Below, in pieces: positions 13,201 to 27,500 of a DNA stretch of 64,000 nt. The position numbers and the translations under genes were made by a program. Under the pieces are notes generated by a model. The model saw nothing but the letters and a program-made list of their open reading frames with translations. It ran no database searches and was not told the DNA's origin. This DNA is from Rotaria sp. Silwood1 (taxonomy: Eukaryota; Rotifera; Eurotatoria; Philodinida; Philodinidae), in the NCBI GenBank assembly GCA_905250075.1, contig CAJNOP010000010.1, forward strand, positions 1,967,773 to 2,031,772, in the 5' to 3' direction. How positions within the stretch are numbered: position 1 is the stretch's first letter; each line of letters begins with the position of its first letter.

Positions 13201-16200
13201 AATAAATGAAATAATACAAACTTTGAATGTATTTTAGTTATTTCATCATACGACTGACGTGATTCAATAGAATAGAATGGTTCTGAACAATTAACATTCG
13301 CATATGAATTAGTTAGATCAATTTTCATATAATTAGCTATAGCTTCCGATAAATGTTGCCTATTTTATAGTAAAATAAATAAACAAAAATATATGTATAT
13401 GTTAGAGCTGTCAACAGGCCGGTACTTTCTGGCTTGGACGAATGAGGTTTCTGACTTTTTGAATATATATGTAATTCAATAACTCTGTTTTATTGTGTCG
13501 TTCAAGTTTTTCAGGCGGAAAATTATGGGTAAGAAGACTAGTCGTTTTTTCGAATCGTGACGATACGTCTTATCTAGTCTATTTTTCAAAAAGCGCTGTT
13601 TGTTACATCTAGTTTTCTGGAGAAAAAAGACTAGCCACGTGGCACTGCTCAGAACCATATACAACAACAGTTTTAACTAAAACTAGGAAGAGCATTTCCC
13701 TACTCTACATACAAAGAGTTCTAATCTTATTTACTGGCCGATTCTGGAATAGTATAAGAAAGAAGGTCGGATTTGAGAACGCATACAATGGATCATTTAT
13801 CCTTTGTTATAGTCAATTAAACTAACGATCAACTAATCAACTTCACCATGTTAATAAACATTCAAAGATACTATTTAGTAGAATTTTATTCAAACTTTTT
13901 CTGATTTTGGCATGAATATAAAATTTGTATGATTGAATGTAAAACTATTTGGATAGATTTGTCTGAGACTAACTTCATACTACATTTATTTTTAAGCTAA
14001 ATTATTTCTAATTTACATTACAATACAATAAACTTGAAAGAACAAGAAAAAGCAATTGTAACGGAGAAGTAATCAGTATACTTTGTATTTTCAAGTTCTT
14101 CAATATAATATCATACTTTCAGTACAAAAGAGTGCAAATCTTTACGTTAATGAGAAGTGTTCGGTTGTTTTGAAGCTGGACAAGCACTTCTATCACTCAA
14201 TGTAAGTCCTATAACACTAAATGAATGTTCGGTGCAAGTTTTTGATGCTGAATGCAAATGATTTGGTTAAAGTACTTTCGAATCATAAGCCAATGCATGA
14301 CACATTTGATTTGCAAAATGTATGAGCCAAAGCAACAACTTTCATCTGATTTCATTCTTTTTTTCTTTCACAATCAGTTACGTGGGATATAAAATATCTA
14401 ATATTTTAATGTGTTAGATTTTCTCTTTTCCTTTGAAGTTGTACTCGAACTTCAAGCAATCGTTCAACATTATTAATACAACTCATTGGCACAAAATAGT
14501 ACGTCATTTGATCCCCACTTTCCGAATCCGTTGGTGTTTGAAAAGTCTGACAAGACTCATACCTGTTTTCAATGCAATTACACCACAAAAAAGAACGAAT
14601 AACTCTATAGTCAGAAACTGAACAAGACAAAATGATGTCAGACTGCATGAAATAAGACAAATATCACATGACTTTCACCAACATACAGGACAGCGATGAC
14701 TCTCAATTATAAATATTCATATCTAATTTTATTGTTTTTATGCAAACTGCAGTTAAATCATTCGAAAACCAACTGTCAAATCATGCTAAATGAATGACTA
14801 ACTTAACAGTTTTATCAATGATACAAGTACATCAAATTGATTACGGTATTTTTCTTGTCGGAAAAAATAATGTTACCATCGTTCAAACTGACTAATAAGT
14901 CTCTACTGACTCTGATTCATCAAAAAGGTCAACTAATGTTTAATTCTCTTTAAATCTACTGCAAAACGTGATTATTGACTTAAATCTTACAAAAGTAGTT
15001 TATCGGCTTTCACGATCTCAAATTGACATTTCCAACTTAATCATATTTTATCGAACATTCGATCTTGAACTTTCATACTTAAACCCTTATGTAATTACAA
15101 ACAGCAAATCGCTGTTCAACGACATTGATAAACTTTTTATAGTTTTATTTTTCCTTATTTTTTTTTCAACGCTATTATTTTCTAGCAGGAAACCCTTCAT
15201 CAAGCATTTTTCTATAATTGAAAACATTCGTATGGTCTAGCTCATTTATTCTATCATTTTTTTTTCTATTACAGGTAAATACACTTTACTCCATTGTTTG
15301 TATCTTTACTGTGGGCGTTTTGAGGGAGTTCTTATAACAGGTTTGGATACGTTGAGTCTAATTCATCAGTGAGTCTCTTATTGCTCTCTTAAAAGTGGTA
15401 TACGTGTGACAACCCTCACGTTGACGAATATGTGGTTGGATTCACGTCAGATTAGATTTTTTAGTGAAAAATATGTCCATGATTATGAGCTTTAGTTTCA
15501 TGTGCGATTATCTTATCGTTTCTTTATTTCTTTTCTATGTTTGTGATTCGAACTATCTTATATATGATCTTGTATCGTTTTTCATATACTCGCTCTCTTC
15601 TGCTAATTCTTTATCTCTTCACTGAGCAATCAATGAGATCAGCTCTGAAATATATTTGTATATAAAAATGAATCTTATTAACTAACCAGCTTTGATTAAG
15701 AAATAATTGAGTTTCTTGATGATATACTAGTAAATTATTTATTTTACGAATATATTGTTCATCAATAAAATTATAGTTTCGTAATGCAAGTACATATTCA
15801 TTATGAGCACGATAAACATAATCTTGGTTTTCCATAACTGAACGTTTCATTTCTATGATTCGATTATCATCACCAATTTTGGCCACTAAAATAAATAATA
15901 AAAAATCATTTCTGTGAGAAATAGAATCGATGTTAATCAGATATCATCGTTAGGAAAGATATTTGATGATAATGATAAATAACAACTGCCATAATGACAA
16001 AAAATTGATCATTATTACTTAGTTTTCAATGTCATTCTTGATAATTGTTTTATAACACACTATCGATAGCTTGTTTTTGTGCTATCTTTGAAACTATATA
16101 TTCTTATCATTCTATTACATCTATATCGAATAGTAACAATAAAAATGTTACACTTTATTATGTAAAATAATACATTTTCTTGGAATCATACTAATTTTTC

Positions 16201-17142
16201 AACATCAATGATTAATAATCTAAATACATATTTTTTTCATTATCTTATTAACGAAAGAAAATCAGACATGAATAACTTTTTTTAAAACTCATCATGCTTT
16301 TGCAATCTATCGATTGGAAAATCAATTCAATAACTTACAAGCAGTGAATTTTGTTAGTTCATTATTCTTTGCAACATATAGTTTGCATGCATTCGAATAA
16401 TGTTTTTCAGCTTCAGTTACATTATTTTGAGCCTAGAAAAAAAAGTCATACGCTTAAATAAGAAGTAAATAAGTACCTTTCCGATGCCTAAATAACCACA
16501 TTTTACTGTGTTTTATAAACATACAACTTACCCCATAAATATTATATTTATTTATAATTTTTACTTAAATAAATAATCAAATATAAATAAAAGCAAAAAA
16601 ATATATTTACTTTTTGATGTTCTTCTTCATATTGACGTTTTTCATCTTCGAAAATTTTTTTTAAATCAGTTTTTTGTTCAAGAAGATTTTTAAGTAAAAT
16701 ATCGAGTACTTCATATCGAAATTGATCAATATTTGAATCAATAGTTGATGCTCGTTGAGACCATTGCATTAAATATTTATGACAAATCTTTTAAATTATG
16801 ATAAAACTTATTAAAAAAAGATAACAATAAATTTAGTTTTTATTTTACAGAAGCCATTGAATTTGCTGTGGTGAGGCATGCAATACGATCAGCTTTAGCT
16901 GCTAATTCTTGAAGATTTTGAGCATATTGTTTATCCAAAGTAAGTCTCTCTTCAAGAATTTCTTTTATATATTGAAGAAGTTTATTTTCTTCATTTGAAA
17001 TTTCACACAATAAGCGACAACCTTCATCTGTCGAAGATATTGTTGATAGTCGATTAAGAGTATTGTTTGGTGACACAGATGATTGTCGACATTGACGATT
17101 TGAAATTGTTCGTGTTTTGGATATGATCGTTGACAAGCGCAT
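10257..17142 (-). CDS. FES/FER: FES/FER-type non-receptor tyrosine kinase (F-BAR, SH2, kinase)
   Basis: Fifteen exons give 819 aa, close to human FES (822). Exons: 17142-16849, 16787-16611, 16432-16339, 15885-15687, 13359-13222, 13170-13030, 12966-12877, 12823-12661, 12599-12399, 12340-12164, 11985-11769, 11715-11598, 11543-11389, 11325-11200, 10426-10257. Residues about 45-300 are a coiled-coil F-BAR region that binds curved membranes. The SH2 domain begins YFHGLMPR (442) and has the phosphotyrosine-binding Arg465 in GDYLIR. The kinase has GQGNFGEV (about 557), VAVK Lys577, HRDLAARN (668-676) and DFG (689-691). The activation loop carries Tyr702, placed like the FES autophosphorylation tyrosine. 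The usual APE is AVE (715-717), preceded by PVRWW instead of PVKWT. Introns 4 (2.3 kb) and 14 (0.77 kb) are long. FES and FER cannot be separated. Confidence 0.93.
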
Positions 17143-20100
17143 ACTTTCTTTTTTTGTAATTATTTATGACTTGCCATAGAGCTACTATGTTTTTATTCTT
17201 CTTCTGTTATCAGTAGAAGTCGAGTAGGATTGGCTATCTGTGTGTATGACTTAAGATATGACAAGGTTTAAATGAATAAAATAAAAATAGATGCCAATCT
17301 ATTACAATTTAGTACAGAGAACACAACTCAATAAAAATGACATAGAAAAAATTATAGTAACATCTACGAAGATTTTTTAATTATATGCTTTAATTACATT
17401 GAATTCGATTGTCTGCTTAGTAAAGAGATAAAAAAACCAAGTACATCATATTGAGTTAGTACCAAAGACGACGTGTACGAAAAACAGCACAAGATCATAT
17501 ATGAGATAGTTCAAATCATGAACGTAGAAAGCAAATAAAGAATGATAACATAATCGAGAACAAAACCAAAGCTCAAAAACATGAACATATCGTTCACTAA
17601 ACAATCTAATCTCATATCAATTTGAACATATACTCGCCGACTTAAACCTGTCACTACGGGGTTCGTATATATACAGGCTGGTATTTTGACCATATTGATG
17701 TCGTTATGATTTTCTGCTAGTTCGACTCAAAAGACAGCTGTCTTTTGCCCTTATCTCGGCAACATTATTGCGTCATCATCTGCCACTACTATATGTATAT
17801 ATACGCCCTCTTCTGCATTCTGTCTATATGTCTTGACCTTCTGTGTCATTCTAATATATTTGAAGGCATTTCTCGCTCTTTTCTCTTTTTGTACTGCATC
17901 TCATATAAATAAAACTGTTGATTCGAAACGAAAAAAGATTTCTATCTTCGGATATACATTCTCAAAAGATCAAATAGTTTCTTATTATCCTATCCGTCTC
18001 GCTGTACGTCATTTCCCAATTCTAGGCCTCGCAACTGTATCAAGAAAGAATACACAAAGTTACTGTACAGTTTGTATTCATACAAGCAGACATGACAAAA
18101 AAAATGTACCGACACTCGTTATCAGTGTGATTTTTGTGATCTGGGAGTTATATATAGTGGGCTGTTTGGACGAATATGGTACCCTAAAACATTTCTTAAT
18201 GTTTCTATGTAAAAATACAACGCATTCTAGACTTTTTGAGAAAACAAGATTTTTTGTCATTTAAACAAAAAACTGATAACAAAAGCTTTACTAGTTGTCA
18301 CATGCGTATGACTTGTAAGAGACACACTGATGAGCTAGACTTAGCGTATCTGAAATTTTCATAAGAACTTCCTCAAAGCATCTCCCGTAAAGATATAAGC
18401 GACCGTGTAGAGATATATTCATATGTGATAGAATAAAAGAAATGATAGGATAAATTAGCTAAAAAATATGAAAGTTTTTAACCATAACAAAAAAAAACAA
18501 TGAAAACTAAAACTATAAAAAAATTTATTGATGTTACGGAACATCAACTTGTTGTTCATAATGAAATAAGATATTAAGCATGGAACTTCGAGATCGAATG
18601 TTGGTCAAAATATTATGAGTTAAAACAAAGATCAAAGATGAAAAGAACATAAAGATTAAGGTATAGAGCCGACTATTAAAGGATTAAAAATAATTTAATA
18701 TCAGGTGAGTTATATCCTGTCGAATTAGTTTTAATAATAAAGTAAAACATGAAATTTTGTCGAAAGTAGATTTAAACAAAGCGAGTTTGTTTGTGTAAAG
18801 ATTATTTTCTCTTTGAGCATAAATTATTTACTATTTCATGTATAAATTAAGAATAAAAGAGTATCGACTAATTACATTTATAGTTATGCTGAAAAAATAT
18901 CAATTTTATTTTGAGATTTTTAATCTTATCAATGAATACTATCTAGAAGAAATATCAAGAAAATATAGTATGACGAGTCTTTAGTGTCAATTATTTGAAT
19001 ACTTCTGATGATGGTCGAAATAATGAAAGAATATCATTGAAAATGACAGATTATTGACTTGAAAAAAATTAACCACACTCGTACCATCATTAGAATGATA
19101 AACATGTCAGTAAACCGAACCGAGAGAAGAAAACAGCTTGAGTATTCTTTCATTCAGTTGTAAAATAATAAGTAAACTATTTCTCATGTAGTTTATTCTT
19201 TTATCACAATGAATTTCATTCATGTGCTAAAAAAATTTGATACCAGTGCCTGTAGTAGTAATTAAAATGCCGTTGATCTGTTATATCACATCTATATCTT
19301 TGTATTTTCATACAAAAGAAATAGAGATGGTTGATTATTTCATTGATCTTGTAAAATGGATCACGATAGATTAAAATGCATTATCTGCGAATATTGATAA
19401 ACTCTCTATCAGGTTCCTATCCTAAAAGATAGGGTAGGATTAGGATGTTGTTCATATTGTCAAGAGTTTTTAGAATATAGTTTCAGTACAAGTGGAGGAA
19501 TTGTGAAAGAAAAAAAGCAACATTCAGCAACAACATTTTTAATAACATTTCATTCTTATGAAACTTGAAATATGTAAAATTAATAAAGTATGCTGAAACA
19601 CACTGAGTAAAATTTCATGGTGACATCTGTCAAAATCAGGCAATCTTAGGGTAAGCTAGTACAGGGATACGAGGAGGTTTTACAATGCAAGAGTTAATTC
19701 CCTATCTTTTCTTTACGAATATTCAATTCATTAATTATGATCTAGTACCAATGATTCTGGCAGCTGAATTTGTGACTATTTTCATTTGACGCATGCTGGA
19801 ATTCAATAACAAACAAACAAAGTTAAAAAAAAATCGGTATCTTTGGAAAATAATTATAATTCAATGAATGAATTTCATCTATAAAATCAAAATAGCAAAT
19901 ATTTTATCCTATCGTATTTCTGAGATCATTATAACTGTTGATATGTCAATCTAAAAAGCAACAAATAAAGAAAATTCGTATTAAACCATTATATGAATGT
20001 TTTTCTCCTTACTAATATCGAACAGATATTTTGTGCAATGTTTTACGCAAAGAAGCGATGATAATGGAAGGCCTATAGAACTTTCTTCAATGCACTGTTG

Positions 20101-20290
20101 TCCAGCGCCCTCTCTACCAATCCTTCTGTGCGTTCGTGCAAATTTCTGCAATGACAATTGAATAATATGTTCTTTCACTGTAGTAATACGACGCTGAATA
20201 TTTGTCTAACTTAACCTCGGTTCCTTTGTTTATTGCTTATATATATGTATATCATATTTATAGATTTACTAGGAATTAAAATTATTACTC
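17143..20290. other. Divergent intergenic region between kinase and atlastin
   Basis: A 3.1-kb spacer between the divergently transcribed kinase (-) and atlastin (+) genes, so it should contain both promoters. The open frame 17833-18264 (+, 143 codons) begins with a hydrophobic stretch but has no recognised domain, and its C-ending codons differ from the neighbouring genes; it is left uncalled. No RNA gene was recognised. Confidence 0.5.
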
Positions 20291-22852
20291 ATGGAACAAT
20301 CATCAACAGCAGGTCCTGTACAAATTGTATCAATAACAGAAGATCATAAATTTGTACTTGATGAAAAAAAATTAAAAGAAATCCTATATCATAGACGAAC
20401 ACAAGGAAAAAAAGTAAAAGAACAAAAATTTATTTTTTAAATTATATTTGTATTTTCTATATCTATACTAGATTGCCCTTGTATCTATAGCTGGAGATTT
20501 TCGTAAGGGAAAGTCATTTATGCTTGATTTTTTTCTTCGTTATTTACGAGCTAAAGTAAACATGATTAAGACAAAAGACTCAATGTAAATAAACAATGAA
20601 TTTTATTTTAGAATCCTAAAGATTGGATAGGTAGAGATAATGAACCATTAAAAGGATTCGATTGGCGTGGAGGTGCCGGTCGTCATACAACTGGAATGAT
20701 TATGTGGAGCGAACCATTTCTTATGTCATTACCAAGTGGTGAAGAAGTAAGAATTTTGCTTTTTTTTGATTTCGTATAACAATTCAAATATATATTACTT
20801 TTTCAGATAGCAGTTCTTCTTATGGATACTCAAGGAACATTTGATTCAAATTCAACTGTATTTGAAAATGCATTTATATTTGCCTTAACATTACTTGTTA
20901 GTAGTGTAACTGTTTATAATATAATGCATAATTTACAAGAAGATAATTTACAACATCTATCCTTTTTTGCTGAATATGGGGTTTTAGCAATTGATGCTTA
21001 TCATACATCACCATTTCAGGTTTATAAATTTCTTTTTTCTTCTTCTTCATAATATGATAAAGAAATATGTTGATATTTTTCTAGCAATTAACATTTCTTG
21101 TACGTGATTGGCAATTTGAATATGAAACACCATATGGTTTTGAAGGTGGAGAAGAAATTTTAACAAAACGTTTACAAGTAAAAAAAAACATACAAAGAGG
21201 AAAGAGAATTGTAATTTATTTAATTGAAATAAGATTCGACCAAATCAACATCATGACCTTGAACTTGTACGTTCTCGTTTACGTCAATGTTTTCGTAAAG
21301 TAAATTGCTTTTTAATGCCACATCCTGGTCTTAAAGTTACAAATCGACGTGATTTTGATGGCAGATTAGAAGGTTTAAAATAAGGTTTTTTTCTAATTGA
21401 ATTTTATTGATTTTCTTTTTGATATAGATATTGAAAGAGATTTTAAAACACAATTACAAGCATTTATACCTGAACTTTTTCGATCGGATAATATAAATTT
21501 TGTTAAAGAAATTAATGGAGAACAGATAACATCTACACAATTATTTGAGTATTTTCGAGTAAGTCGAAATAAATCGTTCATCTAAATAATACAAAATAGA
21601 AACCTTTTGACAAGAAAAAATTTACATTTTTTCAAGAGTTATTTTTTCTTATTTGATTATAAGTTTTAAGAGGATAATGATGGATTTGTTAAAGTGATGA
21701 CTGAGTAGAATGTGATTATAGATTGTAGAAAGATATATCACTACCAAATTAGTCTTCGAATGAATGTAAATCTTGATAAAATCANNNNNNNNNNTCTTCT
21801 TTATCTTGACTTAAACATATATTAGATAATACTAATATGTTTATTTTTCTCTTTTTAGACTTACTGTGCTGTATTCGCTTCAGGAGACTTACCATCGCCG
21901 AAAGCTATGCTAGAAGTATGTACATTTATTTCATATGATACTTTTATAAATAAGAGATCCATGATATAAAATAACATTCTGTTATGATTTATTGAATAAC
22001 AACACTTGTGTAATAATTTATCACATTAATTTGAAAAATCAAATAATATATCCTAAATCTCATGTTTCCTAATTTATGTTTTTTTCTTTTTATAATTTTA
22101 GGCTACAGCTGAAGCAAATAATTTAGCCGCTAAAGCTGTATCAAAAGAATTCTATATTCGTGCAATGGAACACGTAAAAAAAACACAACAACTCGTTTTT
22201 ATGAATAATTGTCTGATATTTGTTTTTTAAAGCATTGCGGCGGTGATCGACCATATATACATCCAAATCAATTAAATGTTCTTCATCAAGAAGTTCGACG
22301 ACAATCAATTGAAAAATTTCGTTGTGCACGTAAAATGGGTGGTGAACAGATGTCACAAAATTATCAACAAGATTTAGATAATGAAATAACAGAACTTTAT
22401 CGTAAATTGAAAAAAAAATATATTTCGTCATTGTTTTTTTTATTTCTTTTCCTTTTTAGTTAATTATCAAAAACATAATGATTCAAAAAATGTCTTTGCA
22501 TTCAGTCGTACACCAACAACATTTATATCATCAATGGTTTTATGCTATTTAATAGCTGGTATACTGGATGCCGTATGGCTTGGAGGAATTAATTTTATAT
22601 TTATGTTTGCATTTTGGGTTTGTTTTGTATTATTATCTGTATGGTTATATACAAAATATTCAGGAGAATATGCTGAAATTGGAGAATATATTGATTATTT
22701 TGCTGATGTTATATGGAATAATGTAAGAAAAAGAAAATTAAAAGAAGATTACTAAACGTTCTTCGTTTCTTTCATAGGGTTTTCAACCTGTTTATTCAAA
22801 ATGTTTACGCTCAGCGATGCGTTCTGTACTTGGACATACGAAAGTCGAATAG
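20291..22852 (+). CDS. ATL: Atlastin, ER-membrane fusion GTPase
   Basis: Twelve exons (20291-20413, 20472-20555, 20612-20746, 20807-21019, 21085-21177, 21234-21372, 21428-21558, 21859-21915, 22102-22173, 22233-22401, 22460-22722, 22778-22852) give 517 aa. The dynamin-like GTPase has P-loop GDFRKGKS (49-56), MDTQGTFDS (G3, about 120-128) and LVRDW (the RD guanine-specificity motif, 190-194). A helical middle domain with [15 protein letters not shown] follows. Two hydrophobic segments (about 427-475) form the ER hairpin anchor, then KYSGEY and a short amphipathic C-terminal tail. Family role: homotypic fusion of ER tubules. Introns are 40-60 nt except those in the region 21559-22101. A 10-N gap lies in the 300-nt intron 7 and does not affect the frame. 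A likely AATAAA poly(A) signal is at 23127-23132. Confidence 0.96.
21785..21794. other. Assembly gap of 10 N
   Basis: Ten undetermined bases within atlastin intron 7 (21559-21858). They mark a scaffold join of unknown true length. Confidence 0.99.
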
Positions 22853-23126
22853 ATCTGAAACATTTTGTGCTAATAATTCAGTGTCATTTCGTTTTTCTCG
22901 TGTATTTTGACACTTACGGTTCTATTTTTTGTCTTCAAAACATCTAATCTTTTACTAAGATATATGTATAGAACTATAAAAAATGTTTCGAAGTTATTTA
23001 GATTGAACAGTGGAAGTATGATACAGACAAATGCTGGTTGCCGTAGTTGTTTGTTTTTTGGTTTATATACGTTTGTTGTGTGTATTTTCCTTTTTTTTTT
23101 TCTAATATATACATATGTAAGTTGCA

Positions 23127-23132
23127 AATAAA
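23127..23132 (+). promoter_or_regulatory. Probable poly(A) signal of atlastin
   Basis: AATAAA 275 nt after the atlastin stop codon, in the correct orientation and the first such hexamer downstream. Confidence 0.45.
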
Positions 23133-23289
23133 GATGGAAAATAGTTTAGCCAATTTTGAATATGAGCCATGCTTGAAGTGATTCTTATCTTGGTAACTAA
23201 AAATAAGAAAGACTTTTTTCCTGACTATTGTTTCCTGTTGCTTTTTTTGTGAATGAGACAGATTAAATTTACTCCTACGATGAAAGGTC

Positions 23290-23810
23290 TCTAAGTGAAA
23301 AATCGCTTTTAAGCTGATATCAAAGTATTAGTAGATGTTTCATGCAGGGTCCAAGTTTTCAAGCAAAATTATCCTTGTGAATATTGTTGTGAGATTTTGC
23401 TCACATAAAGATTCCAATGCGAGTAGTATGTAGGAGAAATTTCACAATTCTTTGACCAAGTATCTCTCCGATGTATAAATCTTTCAAAATATTCATGTTT
23501 TTATAATAACCATGGCCAAGCACCTATGTTGTGAAAAATTCATATCTCGGAGAGATATTGTCTAAAATTTTGAATTTATTTTTCTACATGCTACTTTAAT
23601 CGAAGCCATTATGTGGACAAAGTTTCTGATCAAAATTCAAAAAGTATGATTTTACGTAAAACTAGGACTCTGAAGGAAAAACTCACTAAAGATATAATCT
23701 ATCATCAACAAAGGTCCAATAGCTCAAGCCACTTTAAAGCATTTACCTTTTGATTAGGCTCCATCGATTGAATATAATCTCAACTTAAAAGCGATTCATC
23801 GCTTGAGGAC
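23290..23810. repeat. Large foldback element downstream of atlastin
   Basis: Two arms of roughly 230-270 nt face each other with almost no spacer (about 23290-23525 and 23535-23810). Paired landmarks include AATCGCTTTTAAG at both outer ends, CCACATAA/CTCACATAA with GTA(G/T)CATGTAG-like sequence midway, and ATCTCTCCGA near the centre (23464 region against 23553 region, reversed). The right arm holds an extra insertion of about 60 nt. Identity is about 65-75% by eye, so this is an old element. Confidence 0.65.
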
Positions 23811-24019
23811 TTTTTCTCGTCAGTGTATAATTATTTGAGTCTTTATGTTACTATGAAAAGAAGAAACAAAAACAGTTAATAAAATATTAATAAATTTACA
23901 GTAACAGGAAGTGAATGAGTTATAAATATTGACAGCAAGAATATGAAATGATAAGTGGAAAACTAGTTGTCATTTTAGGACGAAGTATTCGATATCCGTA
24001 CACACTTTATGTTTCACTA

Positions 24020-24200
24020 TGTAGTATCGTATTTCTTCGTATACAATATGGAGAAATACAACCGTTTACGGTAAAATACGTAGTAAAACGGAGGTCGTAT
24101 AACGGGCTCAGAAAACGATCGTGTTTACATCTGTAAACGATCGTGTTTCTACGTATGTAATACGCAGAAATACGATCGTAATACGAAGCTATGTATGTAA
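24020..24200. repeat. Cluster of short palindromes around CGATCG
   Basis: AAACGATCGTGTTT occurs twice within 40 nt (about 24113 and 24136), separated by GTTTACATCTGTAAAC, itself an inverted repeat. Outer segments around ATCGTATTTCTTCGTATACAA (about 24026) and its near reverse complement (about 24150-24185) pair across the cluster. The locally higher CG content stands out in an AT-rich spacer. It may be a small MITE or a structured element. Confidence 0.55.
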
Positions 24201-24504
24201 TCTGACGAATGACGATCATGTTTGTTCAGTCTAGGATATTATTAGAAAACCATCGCTGTTGTAGAAGCCTTATGAAATAGTAACGTATATTTTATCAGTT
24301 GAGATTGTGTGAGTTTATTCATGGTGTTGTCTTCTCATTTTATAGCCTTATAAAGCCCATTACTATTAGCTTATATTTTATGTATCGATGATCAACTTGA
24401 TCAAATAAAATACTTTTTAATTGATTCATTTAAATTATCATTGAGTTTTCTTTATTTTATTTGAAAAATTTCCTACGTGTGATATATGGACACAACCATT
24501 CGTT

Positions 24505-27500
24505 AGCGATGGGACAAATTCTCAAAAAAATGCTCTTATTATGGAATGAATAATTCAAAACCAATCTCAAACAGTATAAATCCTTCTTCAGAGTCTCTAG
24601 ATGATGGTCAGACAAAAAACTTTTTGTTTTCAGACTTGATAAAATTTCTAAAAGGCGTGTTTTTGGAGTGCGATGTTTCTAAAAACTTTACCATATATGA
24701 GATTCATGCCGTAGAATCTATCCTGAAATTTTCGAGGGTTTACTCACACGTTTAGAGAGACATTCGCAAACTACTTTATAATTAATAATCAATTGAAAGA
24801 GCCAACATTTTTACATATATCTATGCTAAAAGAACTTATTCAGAAGAATAATCCTTGTGAAGAATCAACAGTGAGTATGTCTCATTTTGTCGGAAACAGC
24901 CCATATACAAAAGCATCTAACTCGATGAATTAGATCGTTTAGACGTAATCAGTCTTTATATAGCTAGATAAAATGATTATAAAATTGTTTGTTTTTCTTT
25001 TGAACGTTTATGTTTAGCTTACATGCCAAATCATCAAAAGGCATATTTCATCCTGAATATAGTAAGATATCATTATAGAAAGTTTTTGATGATGTACAAA
25101 CAAAATATACTCATAAATCTATCACAGATTCATCAATAATAGATATACATTTATTTTTATTTATCCCAACTGTTTTTCCATTATCTATATGTAATCTTTA
25201 TCTCTATCTAAGTGGTTCTTGATCTAATTATCATACTGAACAACATAGAATTGTTCACCCATGATATCAACAATATTTTTTTATCTGATTATTGGGATAT
25301 TATAGTTGTTTGCCTAATGGATAATGATTTTACATGTATACATAGATTACGGGAACTATGTTTGTATAAGTCAATATAAAAAGATGAGCTCACAAATACA
25401 AATTATCATTAGACTTTCCTCATCAATTTTTTTTTGATACTAAACATTCTCGTTGAAATCGATCAGAATCCAATACACTTTTACTTATCTATAGTAAAAA
25501 TGCATTTAGAATCTGACGATAAAATCTGTAGCAATATGTCTTGTTTGGATTATTAATATTTATAATGTACAAGGTTTTCCATACTCAACTAAGTTTTATT
25601 CAGAATATTTTAAATAAAATGACTATACCTACAAACATTAGACTACAAATTGTTTTCACAAATAATCAAATTTGAGTTATGAACAATCATAAAAAGAAAG
25701 CCATCAGTCAAATTGAACAAAGAAATACCACAGAAAAATGACACTAAAGAGTTCTTTCAAGATTTTTATTATAGTAATATTGTAGCAGATTGAGTACATT
25801 CTAAACGCTCTTGAGTACTCAGGATGTGCATTACGACAGTCATAAGCAGCCGTATACAATATCATAAATGATCATATATGGTCATATACAGAATAAATTA
25901 CGACTGTATTTCATTGTGCGCTATCGTATTTACATATTTTTCTTACTTAAGAGAAAGGACAGTCCCACCTTAGACACAAATTCTTATTTTATTATTAGTT
26001 TTAGCTTACTCTTTCAACTGTTGTTCGAATCGGTCTAAAGAAAATAAAATAATTTAACTAAAAATATATACCTCATTTTCATTATCTTGTTCGAATTATG
26101 CTAAATAAAAAACGAAACTGTTTTTTTTTTAATATTTTTATCATCATATTTGTTGCTGAATCTAGCACGAAAAATCTATGTGCTGATGATAGGGATATTT
26201 TCGACCTCGGTAATAACACAAGTTACTGAAATTGATGTTTGTAGGGAAAATGTATTGACATCAAATGTCCTGGTAGACTGTTGAATATCACACTTAGGAA
26301 AATAGTTCGATAAAATAAGATTTCTTCGGATTTCGACTCTGAAGTACATCAAATTTTGAGCAACGTTTTTCCTACTATGAAGGAATTCAAAAATTAGTTC
26401 TATTCGATTAGCTGTATTCTTATATCATTTACTGCTATACGAAATTTTCTATAGGTATGTATGACAGATGATATCTACTAAAGATTACATTGAAATAATG
26501 ATTAAAAATAGTAACGAAAACCAAATAATCTTATAGAAAATTATATGCAGCGTCTTTGTTCAGATACAACTCCAAAACAGTAGATTATGTATTTGACTTC
26601 ATTGTGCTCGAGTATAAATAAAATTAAAGAAAGCTTACAAATTTTGAACAATTCGAAAATACCATTATTTATAATGAAACGAGATGTTAAATTTAATTAT
26701 CATTTAGAATTATGAGAAAAAATAACTGGATGGCTTTTATAGATTAATTCCATATACGTATTAATTATTCAATTAAATTAAAACTAAGAATCAAACAAAA
26801 ATAAACTTGAGTTATTGAATATAATAAACACTGAATGTTTTATATTTTAGACAATACCTACTTGTCCTATTGGTATTCAAAGTTTTATATAGTGGTAACG
26901 TATAAAAAAAATGCTTTTTTTAAGCGGGATGCTCTCGATATTTCCCGATGTTAAAATTAAAAATTCTACGATTTTTGATTTTTCATCGCTACTATTGCTT
27001 CGAAGTGTTCTCTGCTAAATGCCATATAAATAAGTGCTCTTCTTTGCTAGTTAGTTCTTTTATTAAATTCAAATCTCGAAACCCCTAGCAAAAAAAACTC
27101 ATGTTTCAGTTATTCTTTGAATGCAAAATTCCTTTAATAATAAGGACTACTAATCATGGACCCCTAACACTATTGAATATGACTACTTTTCAACCAGTAT
27201 ATTTGAAGAAAAAAAGTCTTGATACATGCAGTAGTATGTGTTTTTCTCGAAATCAATTTTTACACAAAGATCTACAGAATCGACCTTGTTCCTTCGACGT
27301 AATAGGTTCGAACGAGCTGAAACCTTTTTTATTACAGTTATTGGACACTGTTTGGAGAGTTTTTTTTCCTGTTTTAAAAAATATTGCATCGTTGATGTTT
27401 GCCAGATATTAAAGCACAAGCTCTAGCAAAAAAGTATGTATTTTTGGTGGCACGCTCAGTACTTTGATCTTTTTATTCGAATGAAAGGATACAAAAAGAA

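Noticed and set aside
13390..15600. Open frames within the 2.3-kb intron of the FES/FER gene (13476-13667, 14406-14660, 14968-15240)
   Set aside because: The flanking exons join in frame (NQSW-QHLSEAI) without them and none shows F-BAR or other domain similarity.
17833..18264. A 143-codon plus-strand open frame with a hydrophobic N-terminus between the kinase and atlastin genes
   Set aside because: No recognisable domain, codon choice unlike the neighbouring genes, an overlapping minus-strand frame and no splice or 3' context. It is long for chance, so transcript data could revive it.
22870..23131. Overlapping frames on both strands just after the atlastin stop
   Set aside because: They lie in the presumed atlastin 3' UTR, end at its poly(A) signal and have no domain.
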